Assembly (NCBI GenBank): GCA_015068175.1
Contig: SVLA01000080.1
Location: 1 to 9,315, forward strand
From: Oscillospiraceae bacterium
Lineage (GTDB): Bacteria; Bacillota_A; Clostridia; Oscillospirales; Oscillospiraceae
Reading direction: 5' to 3'
DNA: 9,315 nt
A program made the translations under genes and the position numbers. Shown here one piece after another: positions 1 through 4,664 of this stretch. Position 1 is the stretch's first letter; every line of letters starts with the position of its first letter. The notes below the pieces were generated by a model that ran no database searches, had not been told where the DNA came from, and saw only the letters and a program-made list of their open reading frames with translations.

Positions 1-132
1 CCCTGGCCCGGCGCCACGGTCTGCTGAAGCCGGCGGCATCGCCCAAACTGCCGGCGATCCGGCCTTTGTACCGGGCGCCGTGGGCCTGGGCCGCGTCCTC
101 AATGAGCAGCAGACCGTGGCGCCGGGCCAGGG
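1..132. repeat. Fold-back inverted repeat at the window edge (arms 1-26 and 107-132)
   Basis: Bases 1-26 are the exact reverse complement of 107-132, separated by 80 bases. The right arm lies inside the aminotransferase gene and codes for normal family sequence (around residues 145-153). The left arm replaces the coding sequence where the conserved PLP-lysine segment should begin and gives an unrelated peptide (RPWRRAR). A 26-base perfect match placed exactly at the sequence end and interrupting a conserved domain is best read as a fold-back chimera or assembly artefact rather than a biological repeat. Confidence 0.85.
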
Positions 133-565
133 TCTCCAGTTCCTCGAAGCGGCCGATCTGGCCGTAAAGATGGACGGCGATGATGGCCTTGGTCCGGGGG
201 GTAATGGCTTCGGCCACCTTTTCCGGGTCCAAAGAGTTGTACACCGGCTCAATATCGGCCAGCACCGGCTTGGCACCGGCGTAGGTCACCGCCAGAGCTG
301 TGGCGATAAAGGTCTGGGCGGGGACGATGACCTCATCCCCTTCGCCGATGCCGGCGGCCTTCAGGATCAGGTGCAGGGCATCCAGGCCGTTGCCACAGCC
401 GACGCAATGGGGCACCTGGCAGTAACGGGCAAAATGTTCCTCAAATTCGGCGCAATGACGGCCGCCGATAAACCAGTTGCGGTCATAAACATCCGCAAAA
501 GCGGCCAGCATCTCCTGCCGGATCTCCGCATGCATGGGCGCAAAATCAGCAAAGGGTACGTTCAT
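1..565 (-). CDS. DegT/DnrJ/EryC1/StrS-family sugar aminotransferase (FdtB/QdtB-like), 3' end missing
   Basis: PLP-dependent aminotransferase of the nucleotide-sugar type, expected to put an amino group on C3 of a dTDP-3-keto-6-deoxyhexose, using glutamate as donor. The N-terminal 181 residues are readable. They start MNVPFADF, as family members do. GNGLDALHL at about 58-66 lies in the cofactor phosphate-binding region, and LIEDAAQAHGA at 154-164 carries the Asp (D157) that contacts the PLP pyridine nitrogen. The Schiff-base lysine (the usual PGKNLG segment) should follow FS at 180-181 but is absent, because the sequence from base 26 to the edge is an inverted copy of 107-132. Only about 23-565 is therefore trustworthy; full-length relatives have roughly 370 residues. 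The chosen ATG at 565 has GAAAGG 9 bases upstream. An ATG at 574 overlaps the preceding stop as ATGA but sits directly against that GAAAGG. It is the last gene seen of a three-gene operon, and the ketoisomerase next door supports the FdtB/QdtB assignment. The exact sugar is inferred. Confidence 0.88.
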   Translation of the reverse strand, partial: MNVPFADFAPMHAEIRQEMLAAFADVYDRNWFIGGRHCAEFEEHFARYCQVPHCVGCGNGLDALHLILKAAGIGEGDEVIVPAQTFIATALAVTYAGAKPVLADIEPVYNSLDPEKVAEAITPRTKAIIAVHLYGQIGRFEELETLARRHGLLLIEDAAQAHGARYKGRIAGSLGDAAGFSRPWRRAR

Positions 566-570
566 GGTGT

Positions 571-969
571 TCATCCTTTCACATATGCGAGAAAATCGTC
601 GTAATTGCGGATGTAATCCGCTTCATCGTAATGTTCCGAAGCCAACACCGCCAGGACGGCGCCGGGGGAAAAATCGTACATCTCCCGCCAGATCACGCCC
701 TCCAGCAGAATGCCTTCGGCGGGATCGGACAAGGTCACGGTCTGCCGCTGACAGCCGTCGTCCAGCAGCACCTTGCAGGAACCGTGGATGCAGAAAAGGA
801 CCTGGCGCAGGGCTTTGTGGGCATGGAAACCCCGGCGGGCGCCGTCGGTCACATTATAAATATAGTAGATTCGCCGGATGGGGAAGGGGACATGGTCCTC
901 CGCCTCCAAAAAGGACAGCGATCCGGTGGGATCGGCGTGGGTGGGGAAGGTGATCTTTTGAATATTCAT
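571..969 (-). CDS. WxcM/FdtA/QdtA-type dTDP-4-keto-6-deoxyglucose 3,4-ketoisomerase
   Basis: A 132-residue single-domain cupin that moves the keto group from C4 to C3 of dTDP-4-keto-6-deoxyglucose, making the substrate for a C3 aminotransferase such as the one encoded next. Seen in the sequence: GSLSFLE at 16-22, a conserved RRIYYIYNV at 32-40, RGFHAH at 46-51 with the two catalytic-type histidines H49 and H51, the GSCKVLLDDG cupin strand at 63-72, IWREMYDF at about 93-100, and the C-terminal YDEADYIRNYDDFL. The length matches the FdtA/QdtA family. The start ATG at 969 has AAAGGAGG 9 bases upstream and overlaps the glycosyltransferase stop as ATGA; its own stop overlaps the possible ATG of the aminotransferase in the same way, so the three genes are probably translationally coupled. 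Whether the product has galacto (Fuc3N, FdtA) or gluco (Qui3N, QdtA) configuration cannot be read from the motifs. Confidence 0.92.
   Translation of the reverse strand: MNIQKITFPTHADPTGSLSFLEAEDHVPFPIRRIYYIYNVTDGARRGFHAHKALRQVLFCIHGSCKVLLDDGCQRQTVTLSDPAEGILLEGVIWREMYDFSPGAVLAVLASEHYDEADYIRNYDDFLAYVKG
575..580 (-). promoter_or_regulatory. Ribosome binding site deciding the aminotransferase start
   Basis: On the minus strand GAAAGG is followed by ATGAACACC and then ATG (565). The first ATG (574) lies directly against the GAAAGG with no spacer and overlaps the TGA of the upstream gene. The second has a workable 9-base spacer and gives the canonical N terminus. Coupled re-initiation at 574 remains possible and would add three residues. 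Confidence 0.5.
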
Positions 970-1919
970 TTACAATGACCTCCTTTGGTCAGCAGACGGA
1001 CCAGTTTCCGCAGGGCCCGGATGGGATGGGCCAGGGCGAAGCAACATGTCACGAACATCACCGCCGGAGATTTCGGGCCATAACGTTCCGACAGACGGGC
1101 CCGTTTCTGCAGGAGCTTTTGATCCGCCTTCCAACGGGCGTAATGCCGCTTCATGGCGCCGGGGTGACGGGTGTAGGGCAGAACGTCCCTGGTCAGCACC
1201 CGGTCCACGTCCCGGCCGTAGACCGGATCGTAGCGCAGAGGGTCGCTGGCGCCGCCACTGCGATAGCGCACCACCACCCGGTCAAAAAAGACGATGGGTT
1301 CCCCCTGCCGCAGGAGCCGCAGATTCATGGGATGATCTTCCAGAAGGCGGTAGCCTTCGTCGTAGGGGCCGTACCGGCGGACGCTTTCCGCCGTCCGGGC
1401 GGTGCAGCAGCCGAAAATATAGTTGGTCCGGGCCAGATCTTCAAACAGTTCCCGGGGCGGCAGAGCGCGGATCCTGCGGATCTGCTCTTCCGTGGGGGCC
1501 GTGCCGGCGCATTGGGTCAGATCGCTGTTGTACAGCGCCCGGCGGCCGGTCATGACCTGGGCCCCGGTGGCCTGAAAGGCCGCCACCCAATCCGACAGCA
1601 CCCGGCTGTCGAAAAACCGGTCATCGCCCGCCAGGGTGAAGATGTATTCCCCCTCACACCGGGCCATGGCCCGGTTCAATGTCCGGACGGTGCCCTGGTT
1701 GGTCCCGTTGACCAGCACTTCAAAGCGGGTCAGGCCCGGTCTGCGGTGCTGTTGGATGAATCTTTCCGTTTCGTCTTTGGAAAAGGCGGCGGAGCCGTCA
1801 TCGATGAGGATCAGTTCCACCCGGGGATAGTCCTGCTCCAACACGGACATCAGGGCCCCCGGCAGATCGGGGCTGTTATAGGAGGGGACAATGACACTGG
1901 CCAACGGCATTTGCAGCAT
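966..1919 (-). CDS. Family 2 (GT-A fold) glycosyltransferase
   Basis: A 317-residue glycosyltransferase that probably adds one sugar to a growing surface glycan on the inner face of the membrane. The GT2 domain is evident: SVIVPSYN at 8-15, the nucleotide-binding ILIDDGS at 37-43, NQGTVRTLNRAM at 74-85, a GDD metal-binding triplet at 98-100 (in place of the usual DxD), and LLEDHPMNLRL at 192-202 supplying the likely catalytic-base region. The C-terminal third is basic with a hydrophobic patch near 286-300 and may touch the membrane. The ATG at 1919 is chosen because GGAGGGG lies 8 bases upstream and it starts directly before the first beta strand; an in-frame ATG at 1970 would add 17 unconserved residues and lacks a ribosome site. 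It is the first gene of the operon with the ketoisomerase (ATGA overlap). Donor and acceptor are unknown; coupling to the amino-sugar genes suggests it may transfer that sugar. Confidence 0.9.
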   Translation of the reverse strand: MLQMPLASVIVPSYNSPDLPGALMSVLEQDYPRVELILIDDGSAAFSKDETERFIQQHRRPGLTRFEVLVNGTNQGTVRTLNRAMARCEGEYIFTLAGDDRFFDSRVLSDWVAAFQATGAQVMTGRRALYNSDLTQCAGTAPTEEQIRRIRALPPRELFEDLARTNYIFGCCTARTAESVRRYGPYDEGYRLLEDHPMNLRLLRQGEPIVFFDRVVVRYRSGGASDPLRYDPVYGRDVDRVLTRDVLPYTRHPGAMKRHYARWKADQKLLQKRARLSERYGPKSPAVMFVTCCFALAHPIRALRKLVRLLTKGGHCK

Positions 1920-1984
1920 GATGAACGCCCCTCCCCTCCCAATAATCTGCGCAGACCAAAATCCCTGCATTATATTCCAATATA

Positions 1985-2013
1985 ATTATACCCCTTTTTC
2001 CACCAAAAAGCAA
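1985..2013 (-). promoter_or_regulatory. Sigma-A-type promoter of the glycosyltransferase operon
   Basis: On the minus strand: TTGCTT (2013-2008), a 17-base spacer, and a perfect TATAAT (1990-1985). Transcription would start near 1978 and give a leader of about 60 bases before the ATG at 1919. A second TATAAT-like box at 1974-1969 has no good -35 element. Confidence 0.65.
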
Positions 2014-2058
2014 CAAACGAATTGTAAAGAAAAAATGAAAGAAAATCCGCAAAAAAGG

Positions 2059-2088
2059 CTGGCAATCCGGACGGAATTCTGTTAGAAT
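2059..2088 (+). promoter_or_regulatory. Possible promoter of kduI
   Basis: CTGGCA (2059-2064), an 18-base spacer and TAGAAT (2083-2088), in the AT-rich gap shared with the divergent glycosyltransferase operon. GATAAT at 2089-2094 is an alternative -10 without a matching -35. The match is moderate, and regulation by an upstream operator could not be identified. Confidence 0.4.
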
Positions 2089-2147
2089 GATAATATGAAG
2101 AATGTGGGCCATTTCCCGCACCATTATTTACTTAAGGAGAAACGATT

Positions 2148-2993
2148 ATGGATATTCGCTATTCCTGCAACCAGCGCGACTTCAAGCGCTATACCACCGA
2201 AGAGACCCGGGACGAGTTTTTGATCACCGGCCTGTATAAGGCGGACGAAGTGGTGTCCGTCTACAGCCATGTGGACCGCATGGTGACCCTGGGCTGCATG
2301 CCCGTCCATGAGACCGTGTCCATCGACAAGGGCCTGGACGTGTGGGCCAATTTCGGCACCTCTTACTTCCTGGAGCGCCGGGAGATCGGCATCTTCAACC
2401 TGGGCGAAGGCGCCGGCACCATCGTGGCCGACGGCGTAAGCTATCACCTGGGTTACAAGGACTGCCTGTACATCACCCAGGGCACCAGGGAAGTCACCTT
2501 CGCCAGCGACGATGCCAATGCGCCTGCCAAGTTCTACATGGTCAGCGCCCCGGCCCATTGCCGCTACGAGACCAAGCTGATCACCATTGCCGACGCCGCC
2601 AAGCGCCCCCTGGGCAGCCTGGAAGGCTGCAACAAGCGGGTCATCAACCAGTTCATCCACCCCAGCGTCCTGAAGACCTGCCAGTTGACCATGGGCCTGA
2701 CCGCCCTGGAACCCGGCAGCAACTGGAACACCATGCCCAGCCACACCCACGAGCGCCGCATGGAGGTCTATACCTATTTTGAGATCCCCGAGGGCCAGGT
2801 GGTGTTCCACATGATGGGCGAGCCCACCCAGACCCGCCATGTGGTCATGCAGAATTTTGATGCCGTCATCAGCCCCTCCTGGTCCATCCATTCCGGCGTT
2901 GGCACCAGCAACTACACCTTCATCTGGGCCATGGGCGGCGAGAACCAGGCCTTCGACGATATGGACAATATCGCCACCACCGACCTGCGCTGA
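2148..2993 (+). CDS. kduI: 5-dehydro-4-deoxy-D-glucuronate isomerase (KduI)
   Basis: A 281-residue cytosolic zinc enzyme that interconverts 4-deoxy-L-threo-5-hexosulose uronate (the unsaturated uronate released from pectin or glycosaminoglycan oligosaccharides) and 3-deoxy-D-glycero-2,5-hexodiulosonate, on the way to KDG (EC 5.3.1.17). The whole-length pattern is that of KduI: GTSYFLERREIGIFNLG near 70-86, then the cupin metal site SHTHERRMEVY with H199, H201 and E206, and PSWSIHSGVGT with H248. These correspond to the zinc ligands known in the E. coli enzyme (H196, H198, E203, H245), shifted by three. Length is normal (E. coli 278). AAGGAG sits 8 bases before the ATG. It is transcribed alone: a divergent operon lies upstream and a terminator directly follows. 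The usual partner kduD and uronate transport or lyase genes are not in the window. Confidence 0.97.
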   Translation: MDIRYSCNQRDFKRYTTEETRDEFLITGLYKADEVVSVYSHVDRMVTLGCMPVHETVSIDKGLDVWANFGTSYFLERREIGIFNLGEGAGTIVADGVSYHLGYKDCLYITQGTREVTFASDDANAPAKFYMVSAPAHCRYETKLITIADAAKRPLGSLEGCNKRVINQFIHPSVLKTCQLTMGLTALEPGSNWNTMPSHTHERRMEVYTYFEIPEGQVVFHMMGEPTQTRHVVMQNFDAVISPSWSIHSGVGTSNYTFIWAMGGENQAFDDMDNIATTDLR

Positions 2994-3008
2994 TTTTCCA
3001 AAAACACC

Positions 3009-3040
3009 GAACCCCTGCGGACACTGAACAGGGGTTCTTT
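3009..3040 (+). terminator. Intrinsic terminator of kduI
   Basis: A perfect 9-base stem, GAACCCCTG (3009-3017) with CAGGGGTTC (3029-3037), an 11-base loop and TTT following, starting 16 bases after the kduI stop. Read from the other strand it is followed by GGTGTTTTT, so it may also stop transcription from the minus-strand gene at 3092-3460. Confidence 0.7.
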
Positions 3041-3049
3041 GACAGACTG

Positions 3050-3085
3050 AACAGCGCAGTAGAAAATCTACTGCGCTGTTGATTT
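3050..3085. terminator. Perfect 14-base hairpin between convergent genes
   Basis: AACAGCGCAGTAGA (3050-3063) pairs exactly with 3067-3080 across a 3-base AAA loop, followed on the plus strand by GATTTTG. It lies 12 bases after the stop of the minus-strand gene. It probably acts as a second, possibly bidirectional, terminator behind the 3009-3040 hairpin. The U-tract is short on either strand, so its strength is uncertain. Confidence 0.55.
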
Positions 3086-3091
3086 TGTATC

Positions 3092-3460
3092 TTACCACAA
3101 CAAGGCAACTCTAAAAATGGGTAGTCCAGTTGCTTCTATCGCCTTGACTGCTGTAACCACCTGTGTGGCTGAGCAGTTTCCAAAATCAATATGGACATAA
3201 ATTCCTCTGGGGTGTCTGCCTTCAGGTAGATGGTCAATGTCCGAAATATAATGAATCGGCCTTAAAAAGTGCCATTTGTTATAGTTTTCAACAAACTTTT
3301 CCAAAGCGGTAACCACAATGCGTTTCTGCTCGTCCGTTGGAGGTGCATCAAGAATGATTTCAAATATCATATCAGGATAACTACCAAACCAGTCATAGTC
3401 GTCAGCATCTACACGAAAAGAATGAATGCTTTGCAATTCTTCAAGAATTCTGTTTACCAT
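3092..3460 (-). CDS. Hypothetical protein, AT-rich orphan gene
   Basis: A 122-residue soluble, mildly acidic protein that I do not recognise. It has no signal peptide or membrane segment. The order of predicted elements (N-terminal helix, strand around MIFEIIL at 31-37, helix 42-60, strands near 68-72 and 86-92, helix 97-109, final strand) would fit a small alpha/beta sandwich; this is a guess from residue pattern only. The gene is convincing: GGAGG lies 6 bases before the ATG, there is a promoter-like pair upstream and hairpins directly after the stop. Its base composition differs from the neighbours. Three 60-base blocks inside it (3241, 3301, 3361) have 18, 29 and 23 G+C, against 42 in the block at 2701 within kduI. 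This suggests recent acquisition. Small soluble orphans of this kind can be immunity proteins or cargo genes, but nothing here proves it. Confidence 0.75.
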   Translation of the reverse strand: MVNRILEELQSIHSFRVDADDYDWFGSYPDMIFEIILDAPPTDEQKRIVVTALEKFVENYNKWHFLRPIHYISDIDHLPEGRHPRGIYVHIDFGNCSATQVVTAVKAIEATGLPIFRVALLW

Positions 3461-3487
3461 AAGTTACCTCCGTAGTTGTTTTTGTTT

Positions 3488-3516
3488 ATATTATCATATG
3501 CTCTGAAAAAAGTAAA
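3488..3516 (-). promoter_or_regulatory. Probable promoter of the AT-rich orphan gene
   Basis: On the minus strand: TTTACT (3516-3511), a 17-base spacer and TAATAT (3493-3488) preceded by TGA, which resembles an extended -10 element. The leader would be about 20 bases, with the ribosome site at 3471-3467. It overlaps a plus-strand promoter candidate, so the two directions could interfere. Confidence 0.45.
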
Positions 3517-3530
3517 TCCTGCGGTATAAT
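3503..3530 (+). promoter_or_regulatory. Probable promoter of spoVT
   Basis: CTGAAA (3503-3508), a 16-base spacer and a perfect TATAAT (3525-3530). Transcription from near 3537 would give a leader of about 130 bases that contains the palindromic repeat at 3576-3645. In Bacillus spoVT is transcribed by sigma-G in the forespore; this element instead looks like sigma-A, so a separate sporulation promoter could exist that I did not identify. Confidence 0.45.
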
Positions 3531-3575
3531 CTCTTTTCTTTTACAGATACTAACAGCGTAATTTGTAAAATTATT

Positions 3576-3645
3576 GTAGGGGACGGGTTTCCCGTCCCGG
3601 GGTTTCCCGTCCCGATTTACGGGAGGCGAAACGCCTCCCCTGCGA
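3576..3645. repeat. GC-rich palindromic intergenic repeat with tandem 15-base unit
   Basis: Three pieces are visible. GGGACGGGTTTCCCGTCCC at 3580-3598 is an 8-base stem with a TTT loop. The 15-mer GGGTTTCCCGTCCCG occurs twice in direct tandem (3585-3599 and 3600-3614). GGGAGGCG-AAA-CGCCTCCC at 3621-3639 is a second 8-base hairpin. The element begins TTGTAGGGGAC and ends CCCCTGCGAA, giving roughly inverted ends. It has the form of a REP-like, non-coding palindromic repeat. A related copy lies at 6349-6392. It sits between the spoVT promoter and its ribosome site, and would be transcribed in that leader. Confidence 0.75.
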
Positions 3646-3666
3646 ATAGGAAAAGGAGATAGAAAT

Positions 3667-4209
3667 ATGAAAGCAACCGGCATTGTCAGAAGAGTGGACG
3701 ATTTGGGGAGAATCGTAATTCCGAAAGAAATCAGAAGAACCCTCCGCATTCGTGAGGGCGATCCTCTTGAGATCTACACTGAGAAGGACGGCGGAGTCAT
3801 CTTCCGTAAATACTCCCCCATGGGGGATCTGCAGGAATTCGCCGCCCAGATGTGCGAAGCCATCGGCGCCGGCACCGGCTGCATCGCCGCCGTATCCGAC
3901 CGGGACGGCATCATCGCCCTCTCCGGCGCCCCCAAGCGGGAATTGCTGGACAAACCCAATTCCGAGGCTCTGGGCAAGCTGATGGAACAGCGGAAATTCT
4001 ACCGCTACGAGCAGGGCGGCCCCACCATTCTGCCCGCCGAAGGGGTGGACAAATACCGCCTGGGGGTGGCGGCCCCCATTTTGTGCCAGGGCGATCTGAT
4101 GGGCTGCGTCATGCTCCTGCTGGGAGAGGGGGATGCGCCCCTGGCGGAATCGGATCAGAAACTGGCCCGCACCGTGGCGGATTTCCTGGGCCGTCAGATG
4201 GAAAACTGA
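3667..4209 (+). CDS. spoVT: Stage V sporulation protein T, AbrB-family regulator with GAF-like domain
   Basis: A 180-residue DNA-binding regulator of late forespore gene expression in endospore formers. The N-terminal AbrB-type swapped-hairpin domain (1-52) is nearly invariant: MKATGIVRRVDDLGRIVIPK at 1-20, then RTLRIREGDPLEIYT at 24-38 and a conserved KYSP at 48-51. The remainder (about 55-178) is the GAF-like regulatory domain, ending FLGRQMEN as in the Bacillus protein (FLARQMEQ, 178 residues). Length and both domains are intact. AAGGAG stands 8 bases before the ATG. It is monocistronic, with its own terminator 3 bases after the stop. Other short AbrB relatives lack the C-terminal domain, so the assignment is secure. 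Its presence is the main evidence that the organism is an endospore former or descends from one. Confidence 0.97.
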   Translation: MKATGIVRRVDDLGRIVIPKEIRRTLRIREGDPLEIYTEKDGGVIFRKYSPMGDLQEFAAQMCEAIGAGTGCIAAVSDRDGIIALSGAPKRELLDKPNSEALGKLMEQRKFYRYEQGGPTILPAEGVDKYRLGVAAPILCQGDLMGCVMLLLGEGDAPLAESDQKLARTVADFLGRQMEN

Positions 4210-4211
4210 AG

Positions 4212-4239
4212 AAAAGGCCGGCCCCGCGCCGGCTTTTTT
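4212..4239 (+). terminator. Intrinsic terminator of spoVT
   Basis: GCCGGC (4217-4222) pairs with GCCGGC (4228-4233) around a 5-base loop, flanked by an A-run on the left and followed by TTTTTTC. A second T-run (AATTTTTTG) follows. This is a strong Rho-independent terminator. Confidence 0.9.
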
Positions 4240-4260
4240 CAATTTTTTGCGGAAAAATAC

Positions 4261-4288
4261 TTGAAATCGGGCGAAAATCCGATATAAT
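4261..4288 (+). promoter_or_regulatory. Sigma-A-type promoter of the small membrane protein gene
   Basis: TTGAAA (4261-4266), a 16-base spacer and a perfect TATAAT (4283-4288). Transcription would start near 4295, about 30 bases before the ATG at 4325. This is one of the best promoter matches in the window. Confidence 0.75.
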
Positions 4289-4324
4289 AAAAATGTCTAA
4301 ATTTGAAATAAGGAGCAATTTATC

Positions 4325-4543
4325 ATGGATTTTCTGAAGAAGTTCTTCCCCTATTCCTTCGGCGCCGCTGACGTCAAGGCCCTGGTCATCAAGATCGTGG
4401 TCTATGTTGTGGTTGGCTACCTGGCCGGTTTCGTTGCCGGTCTGATCCCCCTGGTTGGCGGCCTGCTGGGCGGCCTGATCGGTCTGTACACCACCGCCGG
4501 CTGGATCCTGGCCATCCTGGATTACCTGAAGGTCCTGAAGTAA
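4325..4543 (+). CDS. Small glycine-rich two-helix membrane protein of unknown function
   Basis: A 72-residue integral membrane protein. A short amphipathic and basic start (MDFLKKFFPYSF) is followed by two likely membrane helices, about 19-43 and 46-68, the first rich in valine, the second in glycine (LVGGLLGGLIGLY), with small-residue spacing typical of helix packing. It ends with YLKVLK. There is no signal peptidase site and no cysteine. AAGGAG lies 9 bases upstream of the ATG, and the gene has a near-consensus promoter and a strong terminator of its own, so it is a real and probably well-expressed gene. I recognise it only as resembling short hypothetical membrane proteins of Clostridia; no function is known to me. 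A bacteriocin-like peptide was considered, but there is no leader, transporter or immunity gene beside it. Confidence 0.85.
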   Translation: MDFLKKFFPYSFGAADVKALVIKIVVYVVVGYLAGFVAGLIPLVGGLLGGLIGLYTTAGWILAILDYLKVLK

Positions 4544-4557
4544 TCGTACCCCTACAT

Positions 4558-4586
4558 AAGAGGACGCCCATCGGGGCGTCCTCTTT
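4558..4586 (+). terminator. Intrinsic terminator after the small membrane protein gene
   Basis: A 12-base perfect stem (4558-4569 with 4574-4585; core GAGGACGCCC / GGGCGTCCTC), a 4-base ATCG loop, then a short T-run. It begins 15 bases after the stop codon. Confidence 0.85.
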
Positions 4587-4603
4587 GCCTTTGCAGATTC
4601 TCC

Positions 4604-4632
4604 TTGCGAATGGCGGCGAACTGTGGTATACT
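4604..4632 (+). promoter_or_regulatory. Promoter of the M3 peptidase gene
   Basis: TTGCGA (4604-4609), a 17-base spacer and TATACT (4627-4632), directly behind the preceding terminator. Start near 4639 gives a leader of about 25 bases with AAGGAGG 7 bases before the ATG at 4665. Confidence 0.65.
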
Positions 4633-4664
4633 GGCCTCAGAATTAAGATAAAGGAGGGTCCTTT

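Noticed and set aside
975..1985. A 336-codon plus-strand frame opposite the glycosyltransferase
   Set aside because: The minus strand carries a complete GT2 domain, ribosome site and promoter; the plus frame has only compositional bias.
2124..3098. A 324-codon minus-strand frame opposite kduI
   Set aside because: kduI has complete motifs and signals on the plus strand; the opposite frame is Gly/Ala/His-rich with no motif.
3092..3460. A phage-defence or toxin-antitoxin pair around the AT-rich gene
   Set aside because: It stands alone between convergent and divergent neighbours with no partner gene, nuclease motif or DNA-binding motif.
3580..3639. CRISPR-like repeats
   Set aside because: The 15-mer is directly tandem with no spacers, and no cas gene is present; it fits a palindromic intergenic repeat.
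4325..4543. A bacteriocin or type I toxin peptide
   Set aside because: No double-glycine leader, exporter, immunity gene or antisense RNA signal is seen nearby, and 72 residues with two helices is long for a type I toxin.
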